From NCBI RefSeq assembly GCF_023715415.1, contig NZ_JAMBOB010000004.1, forward strand, positions 62,001 through 126,000: DNA of 64,000 bases, given 5' to 3'. The notes beneath the pieces are model-generated. The model was not told the DNA's origin and searched no databases. It saw only the letters and a list, made by a program, of their open reading frames with translations. Shown piece after piece: positions 7,949 through 17,367 of the stretch (position 1 is the first letter of the stretch; each line of letters opens with the position of its first letter). The stretch comes from Neobacillus niacini. Lineage in GTDB: Bacteria > Bacillota > Bacilli > Bacillales > Cytobacillaceae. A program made the translations under genes and the position numbers.

Positions 7949-9622
7949 TTACAAAGTCTTGTATAAATAGATTTTCCATGCGGAACTTTTCGATTCAAAT
8001 ACCTTATCTAGTGACAGGTGGTTTTCCTCTGAGTTTGTTATAGGCAATGCTGATAGGATATATGTACCACCCATCTCTTTAAATACTGACGTATTTAATT
8101 GCAGGTTTTTTAATTTCCTTTTTGAGTCCTTCTTGACCATATATTTTTTCCCTAGCTGGGCCGTATAGATATAACACCGGCCGCCCCACTGGTCAAAATA
8201 TTTCCGAATATTTTTATTTTTTGCTAATTCCGACTCTATTATTTGTCTGAATTTGTGCTTATAGGTTAATGGATAGAAGTTATTATAGGTATCCAAAGTG
8301 TAAAAGCCATTATACTGGGAAATGGCAGGATGTATTCCGATACTAGCCACCCGATAGTTTTCTTGATCTAGTCCGATATGCTCTTTAATCTCTGCAAATA
8401 ATTCCTCTGCATAAAACTCTTTTACCGTTGGCTTTTTCTGATAGATAATCTCATCGTTATATAAACACAATAATAGAATTTGCAGGATGGCAAACCATTT
8501 TGCGGTTTTAGACCAGCTATGCCCTTGAAGAGAGAGTATCTTCAATGCCAGAGCAAATCCAGCATATATGACCATTGGCCTTAAAAAGTGATAACGGGCA
8601 AAATTAAAGGTATCCATAAAATGAAACACTTTCGTTAATGGTAACCAGCCTTTATAAAACCAAAAAGCATACCAGAGAGATAACACAAAATTTAAGACAA
8701 ATAAAAAAACAAAGAGCTTTTCCTGTTTCCAAAGTTTTTTTGAATAAACAAAATAAAGGGCAATTAACGTTACAGGTAAAATAAATAAACCATGTACCGT
8801 CATTACATGCGTATGTCCTAAAACATAATTTTTCAGTGTTAACCGTACTACCCTCCATAAGGGTAAATAAGCATGGAAATATTCGTCACGGCTGTTTAAT
8901 TCAGTGGAAAATAAAAAAGAATAGATTAGTCGGTATTCAACGAGCATGAAAATACAAGTCATATAGGCAATAGCAAAAAAGAAACGCAGATTCCATCTTT
9001 TGCTCCTGATACCATCCAAGAGCCAAAAGATTCCCATCGCACTTAAAAAAAAGAAAAAACCGAGAACGATACTTGCATAAAATGGGATGAGCGTTAGGAC
9101 TATGTAATCCTTCTTCGTTCCTTCTCCGTTTCGAATATTAAGGAAAGCCCACAGTGCGAGCGGCATTCCCAAGGTACTTAGCATTCCTGATGGCCAAAAC
9201 GGGGTTAAACTAAAGGCAAGTGCTGTTCCAATCTGTAGGAAAGTCCATTTATCACCTGCAAGGAAATGTTTTTTTAATAGTAAATACATCCCTATAAATG
9301 CGACTATTCTGGTTAACGTCTGACTGAGACCATATGCAATCATGGTTGGAAACAGCGCATAGAGCCATACAATGATGCTGTATTCCGTTCCAAATGCATT
9401 TCTTGGCACCCCGTTAATAATTTGGGGAATCACCGCATTTACATCTCCAAACATTTGACCGCTTTTGGCTAGAACTTTATACCATGCTAAATTCGAATCC
9501 AAGTTATCATGAACACGGATATGAGCATTCTCTTGGAGAATAAAAAGTGGGGAAAGATATATTGTTAGAATTAGCAAAGCAAAAAGGATGAACCTCAGCT
9601 CTTTTTTCGAATCTCTGTACAC
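7949..9622 (-). CDS. Polytopic membrane protein, YkoS/DUF6044-like (probable GT-C glycosyltransferase)
   Basis: A 557-residue protein with about eleven hydrophobic helices. An extracytoplasmic loop after the first helix carries IRVHDNLDSNLAWYK, with paired acidic residues where GT-C enzymes keep their catalytic Asp. The C-terminus is soluble. It starts at GTG after GAGGTG and is followed at 19 bp by the GT2 gene and then gtrA. Known three-part systems (CsbB-YfhO, YkoT-YkoS with GtcA-type flippases) suggest it moves the sugar from the lipid carrier onto an outer envelope polymer. Membership of DUF6044 is from memory; the acceptor is unknown. Confidence 0.75.
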   Translation of the reverse strand: MYRDSKKELRFILFALLILTIYLSPLFILQENAHIRVHDNLDSNLAWYKVLAKSGQMFGDVNAVIPQIINGVPRNAFGTEYSIIVWLYALFPTMIAYGLSQTLTRIVAFIGMYLLLKKHFLAGDKWTFLQIGTALAFSLTPFWPSGMLSTLGMPLALWAFLNIRNGEGTKKDYIVLTLIPFYASIVLGFFFFLSAMGIFWLLDGIRSKRWNLRFFFAIAYMTCIFMLVEYRLIYSFLFSTELNSRDEYFHAYLPLWRVVRLTLKNYVLGHTHVMTVHGLFILPVTLIALYFVYSKKLWKQEKLFVFLFVLNFVLSLWYAFWFYKGWLPLTKVFHFMDTFNFARYHFLRPMVIYAGFALALKILSLQGHSWSKTAKWFAILQILLLCLYNDEIIYQKKPTVKEFYAEELFAEIKEHIGLDQENYRVASIGIHPAISQYNGFYTLDTYNNFYPLTYKHKFRQIIESELAKNKNIRKYFDQWGGRCYIYTAQLGKKYMVKKDSKRKLKNLQLNTSVFKEMGGTYILSALPITNSEENHLSLDKVFESKSSAWKIYLYKTL

Positions 9623-9742
9623 TCATTCACACCTCGTAAACCTGTGTCCTTTATATGACCCTACATTTAATAAAGTTTGCATAGTGAATGGAAATTATTC
9701 CTTTTAACCAATTGTTTTCCTCCCTTTAAGCACTACTCTAGA

Positions 9743-9781
9743 TAAAAAATAACCTTCCGAATGAACGAAAGGTTATTTTTA
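9743..9781. terminator. Intrinsic terminator after the Spo0E-like gene
   Basis: AAAATAACCTT and AAGGTTATTTT form an 11-bp stem with a 12-base loop and T-runs on both strands. It sits just after the minus-strand Spo0E-like gene. Confidence 0.75.
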
Positions 9782-9788
9782 CTTTGAT

Positions 9789-9953
9789 TTAATGTTTTAA
9801 TTGTATAGTATCGTATACATTTAGAAGAGTGTCGAGCTTTTGGCTGCATTGAACAACATTTGGGTTACAGTATCCATATTGTTCCGCTAGATCAATCATT
9901 TCTAACCTCGTTTTTTCAATATCAGATAACAAATAGTCCAGGCTTAGTTCCAT
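9789..9953 (-). CDS. Spo0E-family aspartyl-phosphate phosphatase
   Basis: A 54-residue gene with ATG after GAGGTTGGAG. The product is helical, and residues 37-45 read CSQKLDTLL-like sequence: the SQxLD signature of the Spo0E/YisI/YnzD family. Those proteins remove phosphate from Spo0A and so delay sporulation. The N-terminal helix (IEKTRLEMIDLAEQYG) fits the family's helical hairpin. It is monocistronic, with its own terminator. Target specificity (Spo0A against another response regulator) is not readable. Confidence 0.85.
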   Translation of the reverse strand: MELSLDYLLSDIEKTRLEMIDLAEQYGYCNPNVVQCSQKLDTLLNVYDTIQLKH

Positions 9954-10094
9954 AGCTCCAACCTCTTTTCACGTTTATACCATATTTATATTATTAACCT
10001 TAATTTATTAATTTTAACAATATAATACAAGTAGAATTATTAAAAATAATTGTATCATTCGTGAACATTATACTAGTACAATTTCACTATTGGT

Positions 10095-10493
10095 TTATTC
10101 TGTACTTAATATAGATTCAAGTTCCTTTACAAGGGTCTTTCCTGTTTCAATATACTGTTCAGGAAAACTAGCGTCCTTATCAACTGGTTCAGAAAATTGA
10201 TTTAAAGTGCCTGCGTCACCTATATGGTCATCAAGTCCTATTTGATACTTATGAGACAATAGGAATGGTCGGCCAAGCTCCACTGTACAGTTTCTTGCGT
10301 CTAACTGCCCATCAATAGCTGAAAATGGCAGCCTTAGAAATTGATAGCCCACTTCATCATTAATTTTGTAGTCAAAGGCACCATGGTCATAATCCCAGCT
10401 ACCGCCGATTGAATAACCGATTGGCTTTAATTTTTGTTCTAGCTTATACAAATCAAATTGTTTACCTTCTATAGTTGATGGTATTTCAATCAA
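10095..10493 (-). CDS. yugN: YugN-like family protein
   Basis: A 132-residue soluble protein. I place the start at TTG (10493) because AAGGGGG lies eight bases before it; the frame is open a little further upstream without a better site. Phrases such as LEQKLKPIGY and GGSWDYDHGAFDYKI fit the YugN-like family as I recall it. As in B. subtilis it sits right beside pgi, separated here by a bidirectional terminator. Function unknown. Confidence 0.85.
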   Translation of the reverse strand: MIEIPSTIEGKQFDLYKLEQKLKPIGYSIGGSWDYDHGAFDYKINDEVGYQFLRLPFSAIDGQLDARNCTVELGRPFLLSHKYQIGLDDHIGDAGTLNQFSEPVDKDASFPEQYIETGKTLVKELESILSTE

Positions 10494-10544
10494 TCTTTTC
10501 GCCCCCTTATTATCATTATTTATTAGTTTTCCCAAAAAAGATAA

Positions 10545-10583
10545 AAAATAGAGTACTGATTTTGTCAGTACTCTACTTTTTTA
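10545..10583. terminator. Terminator between pgi and yugN
   Basis: GAGTACTGA and TCAGTACTC form a perfect stem with loop TTTT and T/A runs on both sides. On the minus strand it follows pgi. Confidence 0.82.
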
Positions 10584-10587
10584 TTTA

Positions 10588-11934
10588 TTAAAGTCTTTTT
10601 TCTAATTCAGCTTTTTTCTCTTCGAAGCCTGGTTTGCCTAGTAAAGCGAACATGTTTACTTTGTATGCTTCGACTCCTGGCTGGTCGAATGGATTTACTC
10701 CGAGCAGGTATCCGCTCATTGCACATGCCTTTTCGAAGAAATAGACAAGGTAGCCGAATGTGTATTCATCAAGTTCTGGGATGGATACGATTAGGTTTGG
10801 CACTCCGCCGTCTGTATGTGCAAGCATTGTTCCTTGGAATGCCTTATTGTTTACAAAATCAACGGTTTGTCCAGCAAGATAGTTTAAACCATCTAAATCA
10901 CTTTCAGCTTCTTCTATTGTTAATTCATGTCGAGGTTTTTCTACCTTAATGACTGTTTCAAACAAATCACGGCGACCTTCTTGTACATACTGTCCTAGAG
11001 AATGGAGATCCGTTGAGAAGTTCGCAGAAGAAGGGTAAATCCCTTTTTGGTCTTTTCCTTCACTTTCTCCAAACAACTGCTTCCACCATTCAGAAAAGTA
11101 TTGAAGCCCTGGCTCATAATTGATTAGCATTTCAATTGTTTTCCCTTTATTATAAAGAGCATTTCTAACAGCAGCATATTGATAAGCAGGATTTTCTTCT
11201 AGCTCAGAATGACTGTAGTCTTCTTGTGCCTTAGCAGCCCCCTGCATCATCTTATCAATGTCCGCACCACTTGCAGCAATAGGTAGTAAGCCAACTGCTG
11301 TTAAAACAGAATAACGTCCGCCTATATCATCTGCAATCACAAAAGATTCATAGCCTTCTTCAGTTGCCAAGGTTTTCAAAGCGCCCCTTGCTTTGTCTGT
11401 TGTTGCATAAATTCTCTTCTTTGCTTCTTCTGCACCATATTTTTGCTCAAGAAGCTTACGGAAAATTCTAAAGGCAATTGCTGGCTCCGTTGTCGTTCCA
11501 GATTTTGAAATAACATTGATAGAAAAGTCTTTTCCATCAAGAAGGTCCATAACATCTCTCATATAGGTGGAGCTAATATTATTACCAACAAAAATGATTT
11601 GTGGTGTTTGACGCTTTTCTTTTGGCAGGGCATTGTAGAAGCTATGCTGAAGCATTTCAATTGCCGCTCTTGCTCCCAAATAGGATCCACCAATACCAAT
11701 TACAAGGAGTACGTCTGAATCGGCTTTAATTTTTTCTGCCGCTTTTTTAATACGAGAGAATTCTTCCTTATCATAATTTGTCGGAAGGTCTATCCAGCCT
11801 AAAAAGTCACTTCCTGCTCCTGTCTGCTCATGTAGTGAATGGTGTGCGACCTTCACGGCGTCCCGCAAATATGTAATCTCATGTTCTGCAAAGAAGGCTA
11901 ACGCTTTTGAATAATCAAAACGTATGTGTGTCAT
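10588..11934 (-). CDS. pgi: Glucose-6-phosphate isomerase
   Basis: A 448-residue cytosolic enzyme converting glucose 6-phosphate to fructose 6-phosphate in glycolysis and gluconeogenesis. GIGGSYLGA (residues 80-88) and SKSGTTTE (143-150) bind the phosphate; [10 protein letters not shown] holds the catalytic Glu; the PGI signature [15 protein letters not shown] lies near the C-terminus. Length matches the Bacillus enzyme. Order yugN-pgi-yugJ is conserved. A weak cre-like site lies about 80 bp upstream. Confidence 0.97.
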   Translation of the reverse strand: MTHIRFDYSKALAFFAEHEITYLRDAVKVAHHSLHEQTGAGSDFLGWIDLPTNYDKEEFSRIKKAAEKIKADSDVLLVIGIGGSYLGARAAIEMLQHSFYNALPKEKRQTPQIIFVGNNISSTYMRDVMDLLDGKDFSINVISKSGTTTEPAIAFRIFRKLLEQKYGAEEAKKRIYATTDKARGALKTLATEEGYESFVIADDIGGRYSVLTAVGLLPIAASGADIDKMMQGAAKAQEDYSHSELEENPAYQYAAVRNALYNKGKTIEMLINYEPGLQYFSEWWKQLFGESEGKDQKGIYPSSANFSTDLHSLGQYVQEGRRDLFETVIKVEKPRHELTIEEAESDLDGLNYLAGQTVDFVNNKAFQGTMLAHTDGGVPNLIVSIPELDEYTFGYLVYFFEKACAMSGYLLGVNPFDQPGVEAYKVNMFALLGKPGFEEKKAELEKRL

Positions 11935-12013
11935 GTATGTAATCCTCCAAAAATTTTATTTTCAACTCTCACTTTAACGAATGCCTGGCAGATTATCAAG
12001 AATAGGCTTTCCT

Positions 12014-12027
12014 TGTAAGCGTACCCA
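12014..12027 (+). promoter_or_regulatory. Weak CcpA (cre)-like site upstream of pgi
   Basis: TGTAAGCGTACCCA matches 12 of 14 positions of the Bacillus cre consensus TGWAARCGYTWNCW. It lies 80 bp before the pgi start. Seen match, inferred function. Confidence 0.25.
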
Positions 12028-12065
12028 TTTTCGCCAAATTTTTTACATGTTAAAGAATTTGTCGA

Positions 12066-12098
12066 AAAAGAAAAACGAGCATTTAAAAATGCCCGTTA
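12066..12098 (-). terminator. Intrinsic terminator of yugJ
   Basis: On the minus strand AACGGGCATTT pairs with AAATGCTCGTT (one G-T pair) and is followed by TTTTCTTTTT. Confidence 0.8.
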
Positions 12099-12102
12099 TT
12101 TT

Positions 12103-13266
12103 TTACAGTGACTCACGGTAAATTGTTACAACATCTTCTCTATTCAATTTCGTAAAGTTGCCGAATTCACCGTAAACCATCGCTTTGTCAGCCATTAAGT
12201 CAATTTTGCTGTCATCAATCTTATAGTCTGCTAAACGCGCAGGTGCACCTATACTATTCCAGTACTCACGTAATTTTTGAATTCCTTCAAGTCCTGCTTC
12301 CTCTGCACTTTTCCCTTCTGGATTAACCCCAAACACTCTGACGGCTAGCTGTTTAAAGCGCTCTGGTTTAACTTTAAGATTATGTTTCATCCAGTGCGGA
12401 AATAAAATCGCAAGACCTCCGCCATGCGGGATGTCATATACAGCTGAAACGGCATGTTCAAGATTATGTGTAGCCCAGTCACCACGATAACCCATATTTA
12501 AAATACCGTTTAAAGCCATTGTTCCATTATAAAGGATGGTTGCTCGATGTTCATAGCTCTCTAAGTTCTCAAGCAATTTAGGTGCGGTTTCCATTACTGT
12601 AATCAGTAAGGATTCACACATGCGATCCTGGAATAATGTATTCTCTTCCAAATGAAAATAATGCTCTAGTACATGGGACATCATATCGACAATTCCATAT
12701 ATCGTTTGATCTCTCGGAACAGAAAAAGTATGTACTGGATCTAAAATCGAGAATTTTGGAAAGGTAAGTGGGCTTCCCCAGCCGTATTTCTCATTCGTTT
12801 CCCAATTAGTGATAACGGATCCGGAGTTCATTTCTGAACCTGTTGCCGCTAAGGTCAAAACCGTTCCAAAAGGAAGCGCAGCTGTTACGGCTGCTTTTTT
12901 TGTGACCAGGTCCCATGCATCTCCGTCATATTTTGCGCCTGCTGCTATTAACTTCGTACAGTCAATAACACTGCCGCCGCCAACGGCTAAAAGGACATCA
13001 ATGCCTTCTTTTTTACATATTTCTACGCCTTTACGTGCCGTTGTAATTCGAGGATTCGGTTCTACCCCTGGTAATTCAAAAACCTGTGCATTGATTTCTT
13101 TAAGCAGGTTTATCACTTTGTCATAAAGACCGCTGCGTTTAATGCTGCCGCCGCCGTACACCACTAATACCTTTTGTCCATAAAGAGGGATTTCCTTTTT
13201 TAATTGCTCAAGCTGTCCTTTACCAAAAATTAATTTGGTCGGATTCCAAAATGTAAAATTTTGCAT
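12103..13266 (-). CDS. yugJ: Iron-containing alcohol dehydrogenase (butanol dehydrogenase-like)
   Basis: A 387-residue group III alcohol dehydrogenase that reduces aldehydes such as butanal with NAD(P)[10 protein letters not shown] and [12 protein letters not shown] bind the cofactor; the metal site is supplied by HVLEHYFH and the [19 protein letters not shown] region. I start at the ATG for [11 protein letters not shown] (13266), which gives the length and N-terminus of YugJ; another ATG four codons upstream is possible. Synteny with pgi and yuzA supports the name. Confidence 0.9.
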   Translation of the reverse strand: MQNFTFWNPTKLIFGKGQLEQLKKEIPLYGQKVLVVYGGGSIKRSGLYDKVINLLKEINAQVFELPGVEPNPRITTARKGVEICKKEGIDVLLAVGGGSVIDCTKLIAAGAKYDGDAWDLVTKKAAVTAALPFGTVLTLAATGSEMNSGSVITNWETNEKYGWGSPLTFPKFSILDPVHTFSVPRDQTIYGIVDMMSHVLEHYFHLEENTLFQDRMCESLLITVMETAPKLLENLESYEHRATILYNGTMALNGILNMGYRGDWATHNLEHAVSAVYDIPHGGGLAILFPHWMKHNLKVKPERFKQLAVRVFGVNPEGKSAEEAGLEGIQKLREYWNSIGAPARLADYKIDDSKIDLMADKAMVYGEFGNFTKLNREDVVTIYRESL

Positions 13267-13397
13267 GAAATGCACCATCCTTTCACCTTTTATTATTATT
13301 GAAAAAAATATTTTTTGCAAAGATACTGATATGAATATTTATATACATTTATCTACAATCTAATAGTGAACAAAAAATTTGATAGGAGGAATCCTGC

Positions 13398-13628
13398 TTG
13401 AGTACGATTCAAAGAATTGCTTTAATTCTTACGATCATCGGTGCTATTAATTGGGGATTAATTGGTTTTTTTGGATTTAATTTAGTGGAAGCTATTACTG
13501 GTGATAATTCAGCACTATCAAGAATCATTTATGGCTTAGTGGGAATTGCTGGACTTATTAATCTTGGACTTCTCTTCAAGCCAAATGAAGCACATGTTAG
13601 GGAACCAGAAACAGAAACGACAAGATAA
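13398..13628 (+). CDS. yuzA: DUF378 small membrane protein YuzA
   Basis: A 76-residue protein with two membrane helices. IGAINWGLIGFFGFNLVE and YGLVGIAGL are the DUF378 core. It starts at TTG with AGGAGGA upstream. The C-terminal tail is charged and hydrophilic. In B. subtilis yuzA also lies next to yugJ. Function unknown. Confidence 0.88.
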   Translation: MSTIQRIALILTIIGAINWGLIGFFGFNLVEAITGDNSALSRIIYGLVGIAGLINLGLLFKPNEAHVREPETETTR

Positions 13629-13633
13629 AGGTA

Positions 13634-13670
13634 TAAAAAAATCCTTGCAGTGGTATCGCAAGGATTTTTT
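13634..13670. terminator. Bidirectional terminator between yuzA and rocG
   Basis: AAATCCTTGC and GCAAGGATTT form a 10-bp stem with flanking A and T runs. It serves yuzA (plus) and rocG (minus), whose stop codon abuts it. Confidence 0.85.
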
Positions 13671-14959
13671 TATATCCATCCTCTAAATTCTGAGGCTTCT
13701 ACCAATTTTCTAACTCCAACCATATAAGCGGCAACACGTAAATTTACATTGTTGTTTTTTGAAAGGGTATAAATTTGTTGGAATGCACTGACCATCTTCT
13801 CACGTAACTTATCTGCTACTTCTTTTTCGTCCCAATAATAGCCTTGCTTATTCTGTACCCATTCAAAATAAGAAACAGTCACTCCTCCAGCTCCTGCCAA
13901 AACATCCGGAACAAGCAGTATGCCTCGTTCAGAAAGAATCCTTGTCGCTTCTCCAGTTGTGGGGCCATTGGCAGCCTCCACTACTATCTTGGCCTTAATA
14001 TTTTGAGCATTTTTAGCTGTAATTTGATTGGAGGTCGCTGCTGGTACAAGAATATCACATTCTTGTTCAAGCAATTCCTCATTGGTGATGGTTCCATCAA
14101 AAAGGCTGGTTACCGTACCAAAACTGTCGCGACGCTGAAGTAAATACGCAATATTTAGGCCATCTGGGTCATAAAGGGCACCATAGACATCAGAAATCCC
14201 CACGACAATGGCTCCAGATTGGTGCATAAACTTTGCAATGTAACTGCCAGCATTACCAAATCCCTGAATAATGATCCGAGCCCCTTTAATGGGAAGACCT
14301 TGTATTTTGGCTGCTTCTTCTATACAAATGGCTACTCCAAGTGCCCCTGCTTCTTCCCTGCCTTCTGAGCCTCCCAGAATAAGAGGCTTTCCTGTAATAA
14401 AGCCAGGGGAATCAAATTTACGGAGGCGGCTATATTCATCCATCATCCAAGCCATAATCTGAGAATTGGTATACATATCCGGTGCCGGGATATCTTTGGT
14501 CGGACCCACAATTTGACTAATAGAACGAACATATCCCCGGCTTAAGCGTTCGAGTTCACCAAATGAAAGGGTCCTTGGATTACAAAGAATTCCTCCCTTT
14601 CCACCGCCAAAGGGTAGATTAGCAATTCCGCATTTCAAGCTCATCCACATTGACAATGCTTTTACCTCATCTTCAGTGATTTTGGGATGAAAACGAACAC
14701 CGCCTATCGTTGGTCCCACTGCATCATTATGTTGAGCTCTATAGCCAGTAAAAACTTTTACAGACCCATCATCCATCCGAACCGGAATCCTTACAACCAA
14801 CATTCTGATAGGTTCTTTCAAGATTTCAAACGCATTTTCTGTAAATCCAAGTCTTTTTAAAGCATCATGAATAACAATCTGCGTGGAGGTAAGAAGATTT
14901 AAGTTCTCTTCCTCTTTATTATTTTCCCATGCAGTGTTTGTTACATCATTCTTCCCCAT
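13670..14959 (-). CDS. rocG: NAD-dependent glutamate dehydrogenase
   Basis: A 429-residue Glu/Leu/Phe/Val dehydrogenase that deaminates glutamate to 2-oxoglutarate. LKCGIANLPFGGGKGGI carries the substrate-binding and catalytic lysines, PAPDMYTN the catalytic Asp, and IIQGFGNAGS the Rossmann loop for NAD. ATG follows GAGGTG. It lies 23 bp after rocD, so arginine/ornithine breakdown and glutamate catabolism are joined here, supporting rocG over gudB. I see none of the internal duplications that inactivate GudB in laboratory B. subtilis. The symbol rests on context. Confidence 0.9.
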   Translation of the reverse strand: MGKNDVTNTAWENNKEEENLNLLTSTQIVIHDALKRLGFTENAFEILKEPIRMLVVRIPVRMDDGSVKVFTGYRAQHNDAVGPTIGGVRFHPKITEDEVKALSMWMSLKCGIANLPFGGGKGGILCNPRTLSFGELERLSRGYVRSISQIVGPTKDIPAPDMYTNSQIMAWMMDEYSRLRKFDSPGFITGKPLILGGSEGREEAGALGVAICIEEAAKIQGLPIKGARIIIQGFGNAGSYIAKFMHQSGAIVVGISDVYGALYDPDGLNIAYLLQRRDSFGTVTSLFDGTITNEELLEQECDILVPAATSNQITAKNAQNIKAKIVVEAANGPTTGEATRILSERGILLVPDVLAGAGGVTVSYFEWVQNKQGYYWDEKEVADKLREKMVSAFQQIYTLSKNNNVNLRVAAYMVGVRKLVEASEFRGWI

Positions 14960-14982
14960 TTTGGCACCTCAGTTTTTTTCAT

Positions 14983-16182
14983 TTAGGCAAGCACTTCTTT
15001 AATACGTTCTATTGCCCAATCTAATTCATCCTTCGTAATAATCAGAGGAGGAGCGAAACGAATTACCGTATCATGCGTTTCCTTACATAAAAGCCCTTTC
15101 TCCTTTAATTCTTCACAATATTTCCGTGCTGGCTCTGTTAATTCTACCCCGATAAACAAGCCGCGGCCACGTACTTCTTTAATCCTCGGATTATGAATTT
15201 CTTTTAATTTGCTTACAAAATATTGACCTAATTCCAATGATTTATCGGAGAGGTTTTCATCCATTAAAACATCCAGCGCTGCAATTGAGACTGCACATGC
15301 AAGTGGATTTCCTCCGAAAGTAGAACCATGAGAACCAGGATTAAATACACCTAATATATCATTATTTGCTACTACACATGAGATGGGAAAAACACCGCCG
15401 CCAAGTGCTTTACCAAGGATATACATATCAGGCTCTATATCTTCCCATTCACAGGCAAACATTTTCCCGGTGCGAGCTAAGCCAGCTTGAATCTCATCTG
15501 CAATAAAAAGAACATTATTTTCTTTACATAAGTCAAAGGCCGCTTTCATAAAGCCTTCAGGTGGAATAACAATTCCTGCTTCGCCTTGAATGGGTTCAAT
15601 TAAAAATGCTGCGGTATTGACGGTAATAGCAGATTTTAGGGCTTCTAAATCGCCATAAGGAATAAGTTTTATTCCAGGAAGCATCGGTCCAAATCCACGT
15701 TTATATTCAGCTTCGGAGGACAAGGAGACGGCCGTCATCGTTCTGCCATGGAAGTTTCCTACACAAGCAATAATTTCTGCTTGGTTCTCAGCTACTCCCT
15801 TTACATCATAACCCCAGCGTCGTGCAGCTTTAATCGCAGTTTCGACTGCCTCAGCACCTGTATTCATTGGAAGCGCCATATCTTTATTTGTTAATTTGCA
15901 AATCTTTTCATACCATGGACCTAATTGATCATTATGAAAAGCACGCGAAGTTAACGTTACTTTATCTGCTTGGTCCTTTAATGCTTGAATAATTTTTGGA
16001 TGACGATGGCCTTGGTTAACTGCAGAATATGCACTTAACATATCCATATATTTATTTCCCTCTGGGTCCTCTACCCAAACTCCTTCCGCACGAGAGATAA
16101 CAATTGGAAGCGGGTGATAATTATGTGCTCCGTATTTTTCAGTTTGTTCTATTAAGCCTTTCGATTTCTTTTCTACTGCCAT
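14983..16182 (-). CDS. rocD: Ornithine aminotransferase
   Basis: A 399-residue class III PLP aminotransferase converting ornithine and 2-oxoglutarate to glutamate semialdehyde and glutamate. [14 protein letters not shown] contains the PLP-binding Asp, and [14 protein letters not shown] the Schiff-base lysine. I chose the ATG at 16182 (MAVEKKSKG) since GGAGG lies nine bases upstream; an upstream ATG has no such site. It precedes rocG in the same orientation. I looked for a SigL -24/-12 element upstream, as B. subtilis roc genes have, and found none. Confidence 0.95.
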   Translation of the reverse strand: MAVEKKSKGLIEQTEKYGAHNYHPLPIVISRAEGVWVEDPEGNKYMDMLSAYSAVNQGHRHPKIIQALKDQADKVTLTSRAFHNDQLGPWYEKICKLTNKDMALPMNTGAEAVETAIKAARRWGYDVKGVAENQAEIIACVGNFHGRTMTAVSLSSEAEYKRGFGPMLPGIKLIPYGDLEALKSAITVNTAAFLIEPIQGEAGIVIPPEGFMKAAFDLCKENNVLFIADEIQAGLARTGKMFACEWEDIEPDMYILGKALGGGVFPISCVVANNDILGVFNPGSHGSTFGGNPLACAVSIAALDVLMDENLSDKSLELGQYFVSKLKEIHNPRIKEVRGRGLFIGVELTEPARKYCEELKEKGLLCKETHDTVIRFAPPLIITKDELDWAIERIKEVLA

Positions 16183-16283
16183 TAAACTTTTCCTCCGTTT
16201 CAATGGTGAGCTATGTACATACCTATTGTAGCCGAGCCTGTAAAAAGAATGAACAATTATGTAAAAAATCTTTTTTATATAAA

Positions 16284-16330
16284 TAAAAACCTAGCTCCCT
16301 GCTAGTTGATAGCAAGGAGCTAGGTTTTTC
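16284..16330. terminator. Long terminator hairpin after yugI
   Basis: AAAACCTAGCTCC...TGCTA pairs with TAGCA...GGAGCTAGGTTTT, a stem of about 18 bp with T-runs on both strands. It follows yugI on the minus strand. Confidence 0.85.
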
Positions 16331-16337
16331 ATGGTTA

Positions 16338-16742
16338 TTATTTCTTGATTAGATCTTCACGTTGAGATTGGTCAATCCATTCTTGCAGCTTATCTTTTAA
16401 TGTGTTAAAGCCTTGTTGTCCATCAACTTCTGGCACGATAGCAGCCGCTTGACGCTTACGAGGTTTCTTTGGTTTAGCAACAGCCTGTTGAACAGGAGCT
16501 TCTTCCGTTGCACGAATTGATAAACCAATTTTTCCAGCATTTTCATCAATTGACAATACTTTTACCTTAACTTCATCTCCAACTTTAAGATGGTCGTTAA
16601 TATCTTTTACATAACCATGTGTGATTTCTGAAATATGCACAAGACCTTGTGTATTTTCATCTAATGCTATGAACGCACCATATGGTTGAATTCCAGTTAC
16701 TTTACCTGCTACAATACTTCCAGTTTCGATCTTTTCTGTCAT
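16338..16742 (-). CDS. yugI: S1-domain RNA-binding protein YugI (general stress protein 13)
   Basis: A 134-residue protein. Residues 5-78 form one S1/OB-fold domain (GSIVAGKVTGIQPYGAFIAL, then GLVHISEIT and VKVKVLSID). A basic linker (KPKKPRKRQ) and an acidic, helical tail follow. S1 proteins bind single-stranded RNA, and GSP13 is known to associate with ribosomes. The neighbourhood matches the B. subtilis yug cluster. A good SigA-type promoter lies upstream. Confidence 0.9.
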   Translation of the reverse strand: MTEKIETGSIVAGKVTGIQPYGAFIALDENTQGLVHISEITHGYVKDINDHLKVGDEVKVKVLSIDENAGKIGLSIRATEEAPVQQAVAKPKKPRKRQAAAIVPEVDGQQGFNTLKDKLQEWIDQSQREDLIKK

Positions 16743-16793
16743 GAAAACACTCCTAAAAAATAATTATTTTATCTTCTATATACGCAATAAGAA

Positions 16794-16822
16794 ATTATAG
16801 CACACTGTAAACATTTAATCAA
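16794..16822 (-). promoter_or_regulatory. SigA-type promoter of yugI
   Basis: On the minus strand TTGATT, a 17-bp spacer and a perfect TATAAT lie about 52 bp before the yugI ATG. Confidence 0.65.
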
Positions 16823-16847
16823 AAGAGGTTTTCCAAGAGGAAGGAAA

Positions 16848-16861
16848 GGAAAACGTTAACA
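16848..16861 (+). promoter_or_regulatory. Candidate CcpA operator (cre)
   Basis: GGAAAACGTTAACA matches 13 of 14 positions of TGWAARCGYTWNCW. It lies between the divergent yugI and XRE-regulator genes, 26 bp upstream of the yugI -35 box and 88 bp before the regulator start codon. Confidence 0.42.
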
Positions 16862-16949
16862 TAATGTTCAAATAGGTTTTTTTCTAGAAAAAAGAAATTT
16901 ATGTTAGAATGAAAATGAGATAATATCTGGTGTGGAGAGGTGATCATGA

Positions 16950-17165
16950 GTGAATACAATTGGCAGTACGATCAAAACTTATCGAGAACACTTGAAAATG
17001 ACAAAAGGGGAACTAGCGCAAAAAATTAGAGTAGGGATTCATACGCTCGAAAAGTATGAATCTGGCGAACAAATTCCAAGTACTCAAACACTTTTAAAAT
17101 TATCTACCGTTCTCGACATCCCAGCTTCTGAACTTTCTTTAGACCAACTCGATAAACACATATAA
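16950..17165 (+). CDS. XRE-family helix-turn-helix regulator
   Basis: A 71-residue protein consisting almost wholly of a Cro/CI-type HTH: IKTYREHLKMTKGELAQKI then GIHTLEKYESGEQIPS. It starts at GTG with GAGAGGTG upstream. No sensor domain is present, so it may respond through a partner or be constitutive. It diverges from yugI, with a cre-like site between them, and precedes yugF. Targets unknown. Confidence 0.85.
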   Translation: MNTIGSTIKTYREHLKMTKGELAQKIRVGIHTLEKYESGEQIPSTQTLLKLSTVLDIPASELSLDQLDKHI

Positions 17166-17245
17166 TTTATATTATGATTGTATAAAGTAAGCAAAAATGG
17201 GAAACCATTTAGTTATAAGCTTTCTAGTATTCCCCCCTTTTTGAA

Positions 17246-17284
17246 GTGGACAGCCTAATAAGGTGTGTCCTCTTTTTTTTTTGA
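17246..17284 (+). terminator. Probable terminator of the XRE regulator gene
   Basis: GGACA and TGTCC form a short stem followed by CTCTTTTTTTTTT. The stem is short, but the T-run is long. Confidence 0.55.
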
Positions 17285-17367
17285 AAAAAATGTAAGAATA
17301 CGTGTGAAAAAAGAGCCAACTGGAGAAATTATGATAACGAACAATCAGTAGAAGGTGGGTTGCCTAC

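Noticed and set aside
16183..16290. SigL -24/-12 promoter upstream of rocD
   Set aside because: No TGGCAC-N5-TTGCA-like sequence could be found.
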